Shown: positions 24,447 to 40,203 of the stretch, piece by piece
How the letters are laid out: the number at the start of each line of letters is the position of its first letter
How positions within the stretch are numbered: position 1 is the first letter of the stretch
Assembly (NCBI GenBank): GCA_025917655.1
Contig: CP084613.1
Span: forward strand, 4,342,001 to 4,406,000
From: Chlorella sorokiniana
Taxonomy: Eukaryota > Chlorophyta > Trebouxiophyceae > Chlorellales > Chlorellaceae
Reading direction: 5' to 3'
DNA: 64,000 bases
The notes under the pieces: generated by a model
What the model saw: the letters and a program-made list of their open reading frames with translations, nothing else
Databases searched by the model: none
What the model was told of the DNA's origin: nothing
Made by a program: the position numbers and the translations under genes

Positions 24447-27400
24447 ATGCCGCAGGGCGACATGGCATGCGATCCGACATCCACACATTGCACTGATAAT
24501 TACAAACCGGCCAGCAGCTGCTGTTCCAGCAAGTGGAGCTGCGACCCAAGCGGATCAGCATGCCGCCAGCCTGAACCCTTGCGGTACACCAGGAAACGCT
24601 GGTCAGGGCGCCCGTGCCGCGATCGGAATGCGTCACTGGGCCCGCCAGGCTGGCAGGGGGCTGCTCGCCCGGCTGTGCTGGCGGCGGCGGCGGCGGCGGC
24701 GGTGTATCTCAACACCCTCCCTGCGCAGTTCACCTTTGACGACTCCTTTGCCGTGGTGCGTCGCTGCACACACCACAGTCACCGCACAGACCAAAGCGGA
24801 CTCTGAAAGCAAATCATCAAAAGGGGCCAACGCGAGCAACATCTTGCGGGCGGCCACGCCGCTGGCAGCGCCTCACATGCGCTGCCTTTCCGCAGCTCAA
24901 GCCCGCTCCGCCGCCGCCGTTTCCCCTCGCAGGTGTACAACGGGGACGTCACCGACCTGCGGAAGCCCCTGCTGGCGCTGTTCAAGAACGATTTCTGGTG
25001 CGGCGGCGCCGCCGACTCGCCTCGCCGCCGCTGCCGATGCTTCCGCTGGCCGGCCGGTCGTCCCGCGTGTCTTCCGCGTCGCTCGGCCCGGGCCGCTGCC
25101 TCTTCCCCTCCACCGTTCTTCTGCTGCTGTGGTCCAGCGCGCTGTGCAACCTTGGGGTCAGAGACGGCTGCGCAAGCGGGTGCTGCCGCAGAGACGGCTG
25201 CTGTGCCCGCCGCCGCCGCCGCCACGTGCAGGGGGCAGGACATCCGTTCTCCGATGAGCCACAAGTCGTACCGCCCGCTGACCACGCTGTCCTTCAGGGC
25301 GCAGCACTGGCTGAGCTGGACGCTGCGCGGGGTGAGCCGCGGCAGGCGCCCTGACCCCACCCAGGCCGCCATCCTCCGAACCCACCCGGCAGCTTCCTGC
25401 GCCGCTGTGTCGCTGACAGCGCACCAACTGCGAGGCCCACCTGGGTAGGCGCCAAGCTGGCCCCCGACTGTGTTGCAGGTGAAGCTGCCGAGCAGTCGCA
25501 GGAGGAGTGGGAGGAGCAGCAGCGGGCGGAGGAGGAGGGCGGCGGTCGCGGCGGCGGCGGCGCACCGCGCGCCCCTTCGTCTTCCACCTCAGCAACGTCG
25601 CAGCCCACGCCCTGGTCACGGCGCTGGTGTACCGCCTCGCTCGACAGCTGGCAGCTGCCCGGCAGCTTCCCGCCGGCCGCCGCGGGCGCCGCGACCCCGC
25701 TCCTGGCCGGCGGCGCGCCGCCGTGGGCCTGGCGGCCGCGGTGCGAGCTGACTTGGAGCCGTTTCTGGCTGCCCTGCTCTTCGCGCTGCACCCCGTGCAC
25801 ACCGAGGCCGTGGCCGGCGTGGTGGGGCACGCGGAGCTGCTCTGCGCCGCGCTTTCCATCCCCGCCCTGCTGGCCTACGTGGCCGCCGCCGACGGGCGCG
25901 CGGGCGGCGGCGGGCGGCACTGGCGGGCGGTGGGCGCGGCGGTGGCGCTGGGCTGGGCGGCGGCGCTGGCCAAGGAGATCGGCATCACGATTGTGAGCGG
26001 CTGCCTGCCTTCGAGCTGTGCTGGTTTGAGGACTTCGAAGTTCGAAGTTGGAAAGACGGCAAACTGCCTGAAAGCCACCCCTCTGTGGCCGCCTGCTGTG
26101 TTCGCTCGCTGGATGCGCTGCGCTCGACTCACTTCCACACACTCACGCTGCAGATGGGAGCCATGGTTTGTTACGACCTGCTGCTGGCCCCGCTGACTGC
26201 CGAGCCCCTGGCACCGCCAGAGGCAGCTGCCGGGCACGAGGCGCACGCCGACTCTGCGGCGCGGCACCAGCGACACCAGCGACAGGCTCACGCTCGCGCG
26301 TCCACGCGGCGCGCACGCCGCCCCCGGCGGCGGCGGCGGCAGGGCGGGCGGCCGTGCTGGGGTGCCCGCCGCCGCGGTGGCCGCCGCCGCCACGGAGCTG
26401 CTGGAGGCGGCGGCGGGCGGCAAGCGGGGCCGCGGCGGCAGCGAGCCCCTGCAGGAGTCGCCCGCAGCGGCCGCCGCCGAGCGGCGCCGCTGTAGAGCGC
26501 TCAAGCTGCAGCGCATGGCGGTGGCTGTGGCGGCGGTACTGCTGTACGTCCGGGCCCGCTCCTGGCTGGCTGGAGACCAGGTGCGCTCCCCAGTTGGACG
26601 CAGCGGCGGCCGCGCGTCCCTTTGAACTGCCACGGCAAAGGGTCGCTCGCTGCCCCATTGCTCACTCCATGCATACCCTTGCTGCCGTTTTGTATTCAAC
26701 AACACCGACAAGAGCAGCACCGCCACTGCCACCACCACCTACCCATACAGTCCTCACCCACCCATACAAATATCCCCCCCCTCCACCCCCCTTCCTCTCT
26801 TCCGCTCCCCCTCACCCCCGCCCACTCTTAACACCCCCCATCACCACACACAAACGCACACAAATGAACCCACCAACCCCAACCGCCGCAGCTGGTGCGC
26901 ATCTATCGCAAGGTGGAGAACCCCATTCCCTTTGCCCCCTCCCGCCTCACACGCGTTCTCACCACCGGCTACCTGCACGCGCGCTACGCCGCGCTGCTGC
27001 TGGCGCCGCTGCAGCTGTCGGGTGAGTGCGGAGCTGGGGGGCTGAGGGGGAGGAGGTGTAAGGGTGGGCTGACAGCTCGAGTGCTCCCCTCTTTGGTGTG
27101 TGGGGCAGCCGGGTGTCGCTGCCCCTGCCTTGCAGCTGCTGCTGGTGCTTCTATCAGCTCTGGGCTCTGTCTCCTCCCATCCACACACACACATGCTCGG
27201 CACACACATGAACCCACCTAACAGCAGCTTTTGCCTGCTTGTTTGCTTCCCGGTGCCGCCGACTTGCAGCCGACTGGTCGTACGGGTGCGTGGAGTATGT
27301 CAGCAGCCTGCGGGACCCCGCAACCTTGCCACCCTGGCGTTGTACGGCGCCCTGCTTGCGCTCGCAGCGGCGGCGGCGCCCTGGCGCGCGCCGCCGAGGC

Positions 27401-27617
27401 CCTGGGCCTGAGAGAGGCGGCAGTGGGCGGCGCCGGGAGCGGGCGGCGCGGTGGCGGGCGGCGGTGGCGGCGGGCCTGCTGGTGGGGCCCTTCTTCCCGG
27501 CCTCCAATGTGCTGTTTTATGTGGGCACGTTCATAGGGGAGAGGCTGCTCTACTTCCCGTCGGTGGGATACTGCCTGCTGCTGGCGGAGCCCCTGGCCGC
27601 CGCGCTGCGCCCGCTGA

Positions 27618-27651
<34 letters not shown>

Positions 27652-29239
27652 CGGCGCCCCAACGCGCGCGGCGGCGGGCGGCAGCGGCGGCGGCGGCGGC
27701 GGCCCTGGCGCTCCTGCTGGGCGGCTTTGCCGCCAAGACAGTGCTGCGCAACCTGGACTGGCGGGACGAGGAGCGGCTGTTCATTGCGGCGCAAAAGGTG
27801 AGTGAATCTCTCCACCTTGGCATTGGAACTTTGCCAGCCCTGTCCTACAATGGGCCACTACAGACAGCTTGTCCATTGTGCCTGCGCCTCACACACGGTG
27901 CACACCAGGCGGGTGCGGCAGAGAGGGCAGGCGCCCGTCGCTGCCGGCTTTCAAGCCGCCCTCTGCAACCACAGTGCACCCTCCATGTTTATTTTGACGG
28001 GGTTGTACCGGCGCCTGCCTCGGTTTTCCCTGCCCCCCAGGTCTGCTGCTGGCGCAGCGGCAAGGTGCAGCTGAACAGCGGGATCATCGAGCGGCGGCGG
28101 CAGCGCTGGGAGGCGGCCGAGGCGCACTTCCTCTTGGCGCAGGCGAGGGGCGTCAAGGATGCGCTAGAGGGGGATGATGCGTTGTGTTGAACCGATGGAT
28201 GGGTGGGCGCTTGCAGAAGCGCAGCTTGGTGGTAGGTGCGTCCGCGTGTCTGGCAGTCATGCCTCTGCTGGTCATCCAACCGTGCCGGTACGCCCCTACT
28301 GTACCGCAGGAAGCTGACCCGCAGGGCTTCTGCGAGCCGCAGTACCACATCGCCCTTACCTACGTCAGCAGAAAGTGAGCGGTACGGGGACTCAGCCCAG
28401 CTGCGGGACGGGAGTGGGGCGGGACGGTGGCCAGGTCGCTGTGCTGCCCACCCTGGCCGCGCTGCCTCTGCCTGCCCCTGCACACACGCCTGCATGCAAA
28501 GGCGCCCAGCACCACAGCAAAACCAGCCAGTGCTCCTCAAAGCCCTGCCCTTGTTTTTCCTGCCCTCATGTTCCCCCCGCCTGCTGGAGTTACCTCCTTT
28601 TCACACCCCCCTCTCATGCCCTCTGGTGGCCCATCCCAACCGCAGCCTCACCCGCGCCATTGAGCACCTCGAGCGCGGCCTGGCCTGCAAGTACACCGCT
28701 GCAGACAGCGTGAAGGCCCTCAACCGCATCTACCAGCAGCTGCTGGAAGGCAGCCCGGCCGCGCGCCAGGTCAGGGGGCGCACGCCCGGGCTGCTGGGTC
28801 GGGGCCGTCTCTGCTGCAAATCTGCTTAAAGCAGCCGCCCATGAAAAGCTAGAGCCTTTCATGCAAGGCGAGGTTGTGCGGGCGGTCGTGCAGCCGTTGC
28901 CGTGCAGCGCAGGCCGCTACACCGCACTCCGCACCAAGATGCTCACCCATTGCAACACCCGCACCACTGGTCACTTCAATCACTTGCACACACACAAACA
29001 CACAAACACGCACCACCACCACTGGCAGCCACTCGCTTGTCACCGCCGCGCCCCCCCCTCCTCCTCCCCCCGCCTCCAACTCCCTGGTCCCCCCGCCCCC
29101 ACCCCCCCCAGTGCTGATGGACCGCTGGGCCTCGCTGCTGGCCCGCCCCGAGCTGCAGCGCTTCACGGAGGCAGCCACCTACTGGGAGCAGGGCGCCAGC
29201 AAGGCGGCCAGCCCGCTGCAGGCCGCCATGCTGCTCAAC

Positions 29240-29288
<49 letters not shown>

Positions 29289-31167
29289 GTGTTGGGAAAG
29301 GATAGTGGGTCGCTCTTGTGTGTGTGTGCGCGGGGGCATTTGAGCCTGCATGCAAATGGCATGGTCGGCAATGGGAAGAGCCCCGCAGCACGGAGGTTCT
29401 GGGGCGGTGCTGCTGCCTGAAGCTGAAGCAGCGGCACCGGCAGTACCAGCGGCTTCACGGATGCTGAGGCTACACTCACAGCTAGCCTTACGGCTGGCCT
29501 GCATTCTCCACCGCCACTTTCCTGCCCTGTGTTCTGGCCTGTGTTGCCGCTGCGCCCTGTGGAGATCGAGCAGCACGCCGCGACGCTTTCGTCCTCGTCC
29601 CCCTCCATGCTGCCCGTTCGTCTCCCCGCTCCCCAGGGCGGCGGCGGCCCTGCAGGAGGCGGCGCCCGTGGAGGCTGGGCGCACCCCCGACCACCCCGTG
29701 CGCGTGCCCGCCTCCAGGCGCCAGCTGGACGAGCTGGCGCGCTGCCTGCTGGCGCGACGCCCCGTGCTGCTGGCGCTGCTGGCGGCGGGGAGCGACCCCG
29801 CCGACCCCTCGGTCAAGCGGGCGGCCTACAGGCGAGCCGCCGCCGCCACTCCAGCGTTGCTGCCGGCTGGCACCACGTGTGGGGTGACACCCGCGGGTTG
29901 CCGCCAGCCGGGACGGCGGCGGAGCCGCGGCGCCAGAGCCCGCACTCTCGTGCAGCGCTGGCTGCCGGCCGCAGCAGCCCTGCAGCTTTCCTCCCCTCTC
30001 TGCCTGACCCTCCTTGCCCCTTGCATACGTGCAGTTTTCAGCAGCATCCAGCTTCCCCTCGACCCCCCTCACATGGCCATGCTGTGGCCCCTGCGTGCAG
30101 GTATCTGCGGGACCATGGCAAGCAGTGCCGGCAGCCGATGCCGGTACCGCCCGACATCGACCCCGCAGACAGGCTGGCCCGCTCCACCACCTTCCACACC
30201 GGCCTCATGCACACGTGCGCCGCCGCCCGCCGCCGCCGCCGCCACGATCACGCCCCAAAAGCTGCGCAACCCCCTCTTGAGCTGTGCCTTGCCCGGCTGT
30301 GAAGACCCCCTGCCCACCCTCCTTTACCTCCTTGCATCAACAGCTCCCCTGGCCCTGCTTCCTGCTCATACCGGTACCTGCGGTACTGCAGGCTGCAGGA
30401 GGGCGACGTGAACGACCCCTGGCTGCAGCAGGAGTGGGGGCTCATGCTGGTGGCGGCGGGCGCACCCAGGAGGCCCTGGCGCACCTGGAGGTGGCAGGTG
30501 GGAGCTGTACTGCCGCGGCGCTGCGGTACTGTGGTACCGCTGTGCCGCGTGCTCAGCTGCCGCGCACCGCTGCCTTGCAATCAGCTGCTGGCTGGCGGTG
30601 GCGCGGTTGCTTCGCCCCATCATTCTGGGCCTTGAGGAAGGGGGGTTGCGACTGTGCTGCATGGGCGTATGGCTGGCAGCGGTCAGAGAAGGGGGCTGAG
30701 TGGACCGCAGTGGCTAGCAGGCTGTATGGCCGATTCCACACTGACGCCACCCCAAGCCGCCGCTTCTGCCGCCACCGTGCAGGCCACATCTTTGCGGCGC
30801 AGCTGCTGCCGCCCTCGGAGGCGCAGGCCCAGGGGCTGAAGCGCGGGCGGTGCTGGCCGCCGATGGGGAGCGGCCCATCACGCAGGAGGAGGCGGCGGCC
30901 GCCGCCGCCACCGCGTACCGCCAAGCCAGGGCGGCCGTGGCGGCGCTGCAGGACAGCCGGGTGGTCCCAGCCGCCCGCCGCCGCGTGATCTGCCACCTGC
31001 TAGACCAAGAGTGCGGCGCGGAGCGTCGGGCGGCCGAGCTGGCGCGGCGCGGAGGCGGCGCTGCCGCCACGGCTGCCGCCCGGCTGCACGGATGCCTGGG
31101 GCAGGCGCAGGCGCTGGGATGCAGCGCTGCCGGCGCCAGCCAGCCAGCTGCGCGTGACGAGCTGTAG
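24447..31167 (+). CDS. TMTC-type ER O-mannosyltransferase with TPR-like region and RDEL end
   Basis: TMTC proteins are multi-pass ER membrane glycosyltransferases of the GT-C fold, with C-terminal lumenal TPRs, known in animals to O-mannosylate cadherins. The signature order is present. A first span is followed by FTFDDSFAVV with the acidic pair. Then come YNGDVTDLRKPLLALFKNDF, SHKSYRPLTTLSFRAQHWLS, ALHPVHTEAVAGVVGHAELL and WAAALAKEIGITI. A DUF1736-like part follows: LVRIYRKVENPIPFAPSRLT, ADWSYGCVEY, SNVLFYVGTFIGERLLYFPS and VGYCLLLAEPLA. The second half has helical repeats (EPQYHIALTYV, LTRAIEHLERGLACKY). The protein ends QPAARDEL, TAG 31165-31167. A C run at 27316-27319 seems one base short, and DPRNLATLALYGALL reads in the shifted frame. 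The start and some TPR exons are uncertain. It may glycosylate other targets, as no cadherin is known here. Confidence 0.85.
29242..29287 (+). repeat. (GT)n at a TMTC-gene splice donor
   Basis: A 46-base GT run begins at the donor after the exon ending AAMLLNR. The splice site lies inside the repeat. Confidence 0.9.
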
Positions 31168-32019
31168 GCCCGGTGCCTGTGACATTGAAGAGAGAGAAGA
31201 GAAGAAGAGAGAACCGCAACGAAACGCTCTTGACCTGGGGCACAAACCGCTCAGCGGCCTCGAATGCATCCCCTGTGCATCTCTGGCAAGCGCATCACTG
31301 CTGACTGAGACCAGGGCCATAGGCACCAGGCGGCTTGAAGGCGGCTGCCCTGCTCTGAGAGGGCCTTATAACTATCGCGCCTGGCACGAGCCTGCATGAT
31401 GCAAGATTCTGTTTACATCGGTTTGTTGCACGCGCCAGCCCAGGGTGCATGGAGCAGCGGGGGGACAAAATGCATGCCGGTGAGGGAAAGGCGGCTGGCT
31501 GCACAAACAAAGGCGGGTCCAGCCGGATCGGTGCGTGCGTGGGAGCGCAGCGGCGGCTCAACAGTCGGACAGAACGCAGGGAGGGAAGAAAGGGGTGTCT
31601 TGCGCACTTTGGTGTCTGTTGGGTTCTCTGGCACAAACAGTGTTGCAGTGTGCTCTGTCTTGACTTGACGGCGGGAGCGAGGGCGGACCCGGGTGCAGTA
31701 GGAAGGTGGCAGGAGGGTGGAAGGCGTGCTGTGTGTGTGGTGGTAGGAGGAGGGTGAGCGTGGGTGCGGGGGGCCGGGGAGAGATTCCCTCAGCACCGGC
31801 CCCGCATCCCCACCCAGGCCACCAGCGGCCCGGCCCCGGGCGAACAACGAAAGGAATTCGGGGTAAAGAGAGTCATGTGTTGCCGCCGGGCCGCCGCTCC
31901 AGGGCACGACGCACCCTGGACGCCCGGCCGCCAGCCGCGCTCAGGGGCGGAGGCCCGGCCGCCAAAACGCAGCCGGCCAGCTGCGGCCAGGCGCCGGCGA
32001 GGCCGGCTGAGGGGGCCGC
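31168..32019. other. Convergent intergenic region between the TMTC-type and TPT genes
   Basis: The 852 bases include a purine-rich stretch (GAGAGA/AAGAAG, about 31188-31215) and should hold both 3' UTRs. No coding, RNA or repeat feature was recognised. Confidence 0.4.
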
Positions 32020-35000
32020 TTAGGCGGCCTTGGGGGCCGGCTTCTTTTGGAGGCCTCGGTGTAGAGCCAGGTGCCGACCAGCGCAATGGCTGTGCCCAGC
32101 TGGGTCTGGGGGTCAGCTTGTTGCCGAAGAAGAGCACTGCGGGTGGCAGGGAGAGGGTTTTTTGAGGCGGGGCGTGGAGCGAGTCAGGATGCAGAGGAGG
32201 GTTGCCTGGCCAGTTGTGCAGGTGCGACGGCCGAGCACGCAGCCCGCCGCAGGTTGGCATGATACGCAAGGCATGTTGCGGGTAGTTTGGGTGGGAAGAC
32301 GAGGCGTCATTTGGTTGCATGTGGGTTGGGTGGGAGGGGGCCGGGAAGGCGGCCCAGGACGGACGCAAGGAGAAGAACAGGAAAAACCTCCAACTCCATA
32401 AACAAAACAGAAACAAAACTGCCCCTCACCCGAGGTGGCGATGATGGCCACGCGCTTCACCACGTTGCACACGCCGTGGGACACCGGCGACACGCGGGCC
32501 AGGGTGTTGAAGGCGAACTGGTTGTACAGGTGGTACAGCAGGCCCACGCTGCGGTACGGCAGGGGGCGGGGCGGTACCATGAGCACGGCAGCGCGGTCTG
32601 AGAGGGGCTGGCAATTTCTCCGGCAAGCTTGCAAGCCAGGGGGCGGGAATATGATGTCACGACACCACTGCCAGACTCTTCCAACCCCATAACGCAAGCA
32701 AGAGGCGAGAGCTGCCCCCCCCGCCAATCGTGCCACCAGGGACCCCCACAACCCCAACAACGACACCCCGCCTCCCACCTGAGCAGCGCGCCGTAGAACT
32801 GTGTGGCGCCCTTCTCCGCCACCTGCTGCTTGATGGCGGCCCACACGCCCTTCTCGTAAATGAAGATGCCGGGGGCGCAGATGAAGCAGGAGATGAGGGT
32901 GGTGTAGGCGTAGATGCCGGTGGAGCCCAGCCCCTTGATGGTGGACATGGCCCTGCGATGGATGGGAGGGATGGGAGGGAAGGGAAGGAGCAGGGGGGGA
33001 GGGAGGGAAGTTGGGAGGAAAGGAGGAGGGGGAGGGGGAGGGAGAGGCGGGGAAAGGTGGCGAAAATTGGGGGTGAAGGAGGGGCGCAGACGCGGAACAA
33101 TTCAGGAAGAATCTCACAAAGCAGGCGAGGGCCGAGAGAGGCACGAGCAAGAATGGCCGAGGGGCAGCAGGCCCAGAGCGGTGAGCAGCCAAAGCTGCGC
33201 CAGGCGGTACCGACGGGCCACCCGAAGCAGGCTCACCGCTTGCTCCACACCGCGCGGAAGCCGAAGGTCAAGTTGCTCATCTGCGGCAGAGCAGGGCGCA
33301 GCGGCGTCAGGCACATGCGACGGGGCAAGCACGCTGACCAGTCACAGGCGGCAGCAGGCAGGCACAATCCGTCAAGACTGGATCATCAATTCGAGATGCA
33401 AAACAAGCAACTGCAGTAAGGCTGCTGGCCATGTGGGCAGCGTCGTTTGTCCAGCGCACGCAAGCCCCTCACCATGGCAGTGAGGAAGCCCATCCAGTTG
33501 AAGGTGAGCTCGGCTGCGGAAGCCATCGCCACACCAACCATGATGGGCACCAGCGAGGCAATCACGGGCAGCGGCGTGGCGGTGCCGAGGATGACCTGCA
33601 GAGCAGCGTGTGCGTGTGTGTGTGGGGGGGGTAGGGGGTGAGCCTGGAATCGAAAGATTACAGGCCCAAGCCCATGGCGCAGCTCGCGATAGTCGCGCGC
33701 TGCCCAAAAGTTTACCACCAGTCACATGAAACAAAGGAGCCATACCAAAGAGCATGAGCACGAAAAGGCAAAAGGAAGCAAGCAGGTGGCTCATGCCGCA
33801 GCCCACCTTGGACAGCACCACATTGAATGCGGGCTCAAGCGTCTTGACGGTGTGGGTCAGCGAGATGGCGACCGCGGCGAACGACAGGTTGGCGGCCACG
33901 TGGCCAATCGCGTGCATGGCAGCGGGGCCCGCAATCGCCGACAGCTCGTCCTTCGTGATGGGCTGCAGGGGACAGCAAACAGCAGCCGTGTGCACACAGG
34001 CTCGTGACTTCATGCCGGATGAGGTGCACAGCAGAAAGCAGGCGCGGCGTGGAAAGCGCAGCACGTATTCACCCATAGGTCATCCACCCGTCTGCCCCAT
34101 GGCAGCAGGCCTTCTCAGCCTTGCAAGCAAGCCCCGTGCAACCAAGACGCCGCCCCGCCAGCTGCCAAGGTTGGTCGCCAGGCACCCACCCGCTCAAAGG
34201 AGGCCTTCTTGGCGCCCAGCAGGTAGGCCACAGCACAGTAGAGCGTGCCCACGACCACGTGGATGGTCGACACAAACCAGGGGTAGGGGAAGTAGTTGAA
34301 GATGACCTTGTTCTGCGGCACAGCGGGGCACAGGGAGTTTGCAGGGCAGCAGTACAGGCTGTTGCAGGGCAGCAGGGCACAGGAGTTTGCAGGGCAGCAG
34401 TGCGGGCTGTTGCGGTTGTGCGCGCGTGTGAGCGCTGGTGCAGTCGAGGGCGGGCGGTGTGGCCCTGTCCGGGGTTTGCGCGAGTGCGAGGAAGGAAGGC
34501 TCTGACAAAACCAGTACAGAAGAGTGTCTGGGAACCCACCTGCAGGTTGAAGGCGATGTTGAGGCCGTACCAGAAGGCGATGAAGCCGAGGGTGACCACG
34601 GAGGGCGCCAGCTTGGGGCCAGTGACCTTGGCCACAGCGCTGCAGGCAGGCGGCAGCAGCGGCAGAGGCGGTCAGCGCAGCGTGATGGTGACGTGGAGAC
34701 GGGGACTGCCTGTGCGAGTGAAGCAGCATGACCAGCAGGAATCGAAGGTGCAGAATGGGAAGTTATGATGAGCAGAAGGCGCACAAAGCGCTGCTGCGCT
34801 GCGATCGCCAAGGGCATCATGACTGTTGCTGCGGTGACTGCCGCTGGCACCACGTTCCGTGCATTGCTGTTATGTGCCTGGCATTGAGGAATACCTATAT
34901 ATCTATAGATTGCTGGGCTTGCTGTAGCCAACGCTCAAGCGCAATTGCGGCGCCCTAACTGTGACCCGCTAGCCTGCCTTCTGCCCTGCCTCCTTGTAAG

Positions 35001-35456
35001 CAGCATCGGCACACTGCTGTACAGGCTATCGCTTTCACCGATGCACCAGGAGCAGCGGCAGCAGCCGTGGCATACCTCTCCAGTGGGTCCAGCTCCGCCT
35101 CTGCTGCTGCGCGCGTGATCACCGCTGCCCGCTGCGCCTTGATTGCTGCATCATGCTGCTCCAAGCGCAGTCCTACAAGGGAGGAGGAGCGCAGGCCGAC
35201 CGCCTGCACGCAGGGGGCAAGGGTAGCTTTGAGGCCCTCCTGGAGCAAACTGGCAGCTCAGTAGAGAGGCTGCGCGTTGCGATCGGCGCATCGAAGCAGT
35301 GCGAACCTTAATCGCCGGCCGCGCAGGCAGTCTCAAGCCCTGCTGTTGTTGGGCCCGCACGCTGGCGGGGCGCAGGATGCTGCTGGTGGCTGCCACGCAC
35401 TGCATTTTGGCGTTTAGTGACGATCGAGGCGAGATGGAGCAAGGGATGAACGCCAA
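32020..35456 (-). CDS. TPT: Plastid triose-phosphate/phosphate translocator (spliced)
   Basis: This drug/metabolite-transporter-fold protein of the inner chloroplast envelope exchanges triose phosphates for phosphate. A transit peptide starts at 35456 or at the inner Met 35405 ([20 protein letters not shown]). The transporter begins [16 protein letters not shown], then [20 protein letters not shown] and [20 protein letters not shown]. The substrate-site segment [17 protein letters not shown] has the His and Lys of the family, followed by [14 protein letters not shown] and [20 protein letters not shown]. The Lys-Arg pair lies in [18 protein letters not shown]. The pattern HTxKxLEP fits TPT better than PPT, GPT or XPT. 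The last exon appears to lack one base in the run 32108-32112 and one near 32051. With both restored it ends in a Lys/Ala tail at 32020-32022. Confidence 0.9.
34326..34425. repeat. Two-copy tandem repeat in a TPT intron
   Basis: A unit of about 49 bases containing GGGCACAG(G)GAGTTTGCAGGG is repeated in imperfect tandem, with further GCAGGGCAGCAG sub-repeats between. It lies within an intron. Confidence 0.7.
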
Positions 35457-36006
35457 CGGGCAACCCTGCTGCGGAGGCGTGCTGTGCCATTTGGATGAGC
35501 TTCTGTGTGTCTCCTGTGAGCACTGTCTGCCGTCGTAGGGTACGCGCTACGAAGTAAAGAGCCATATTGGATCGATTGAAAGCTTAAAGTTTGGGCAGTG
35601 GCGGGTTGGACCGGCCGCCGCCCGCCGCTGCCACGTAGACCCTGCTGCTTCCGTCGATGAATGCTGCCTGCTCGGCAGACAACGACACAAACTTCTCGTA
35701 TCATGAACCCTTGCGTCACATTCAACTTGCAGAAGCCACGGTGGGAGTGAACTGAACCAACTAAACTGGAAGTCAAGTCACAAGAGCTGGGCATTTGAGG
35801 GTGCCAAACCTTCCGGGGAAACAGGCAACAGAGTGCCTGGGGAGGAACAACAAGCCGCGATTGTAATCCGGGCATGAAATACAAGGACAGTGCGTGAATT
35901 GGAAACATGGCGGCTTGCCCACACGAATGACACAGGCGTGCCGGGCTACATGCCTGCTTCACACGCTGTGTGTCCTCCAGCGAGGCAAGCGGAGCAGACA
36001 AGCCGC
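35457..36006. other. Intergenic between TPT and DAPDC
   Basis: The 550 bases hold the TPT promoter and the 3' UTR of the co-directional DAPDC gene. They are less GC-rich than the coding regions. No gene was recognised. Confidence 0.4.
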
Positions 36007-39954
<3,948 letters not shown>

Positions 39955-40203
39955 ATGGACTAGGTTGAGGGTTGAAAGCAGCGCGGGCCGCCCTTGTATG
40001 CGGCAAGCTATCTCGATGAATTTGTAGTAACAGATTTCACAGGCTGGATGCAAACAAAGAGGGGCCAACAATCTGATGCGTGCTGCGGTGGCTCGTCTTT
40101 TTTACTTCGGCTTGCATCTCTTGTCACTGATTGATTGCTACCCAAGCATCGCTTTCTCGCGGATCTGTCACCCAGGGGCCTTTTGTGAGCCTCTGTCAGC
40201 AGT
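39955..40203. promoter_or_regulatory. Compact divergent promoter of LYSA and HISN7
   Basis: Only 249 bases separate the chosen starts of two plastid amino-acid enzymes transcribed in opposite directions. No specific element was recognised. Confidence 0.5.

Noticed and set aside
24145-24636. A 163-codon minus-strand open frame across the calnexin B/TMTC spacer
   Set aside because: No recognisable product, overlaps the first TMTC exon on the other strand, and long spurious frames are common in this GC-rich DNA.
26031-26050. ACTTCGAAGTTCGAAGT palindromic cluster
   Set aside because: A short TTCGAA repeat inside a TMTC-gene intron; nothing connects it to a function.
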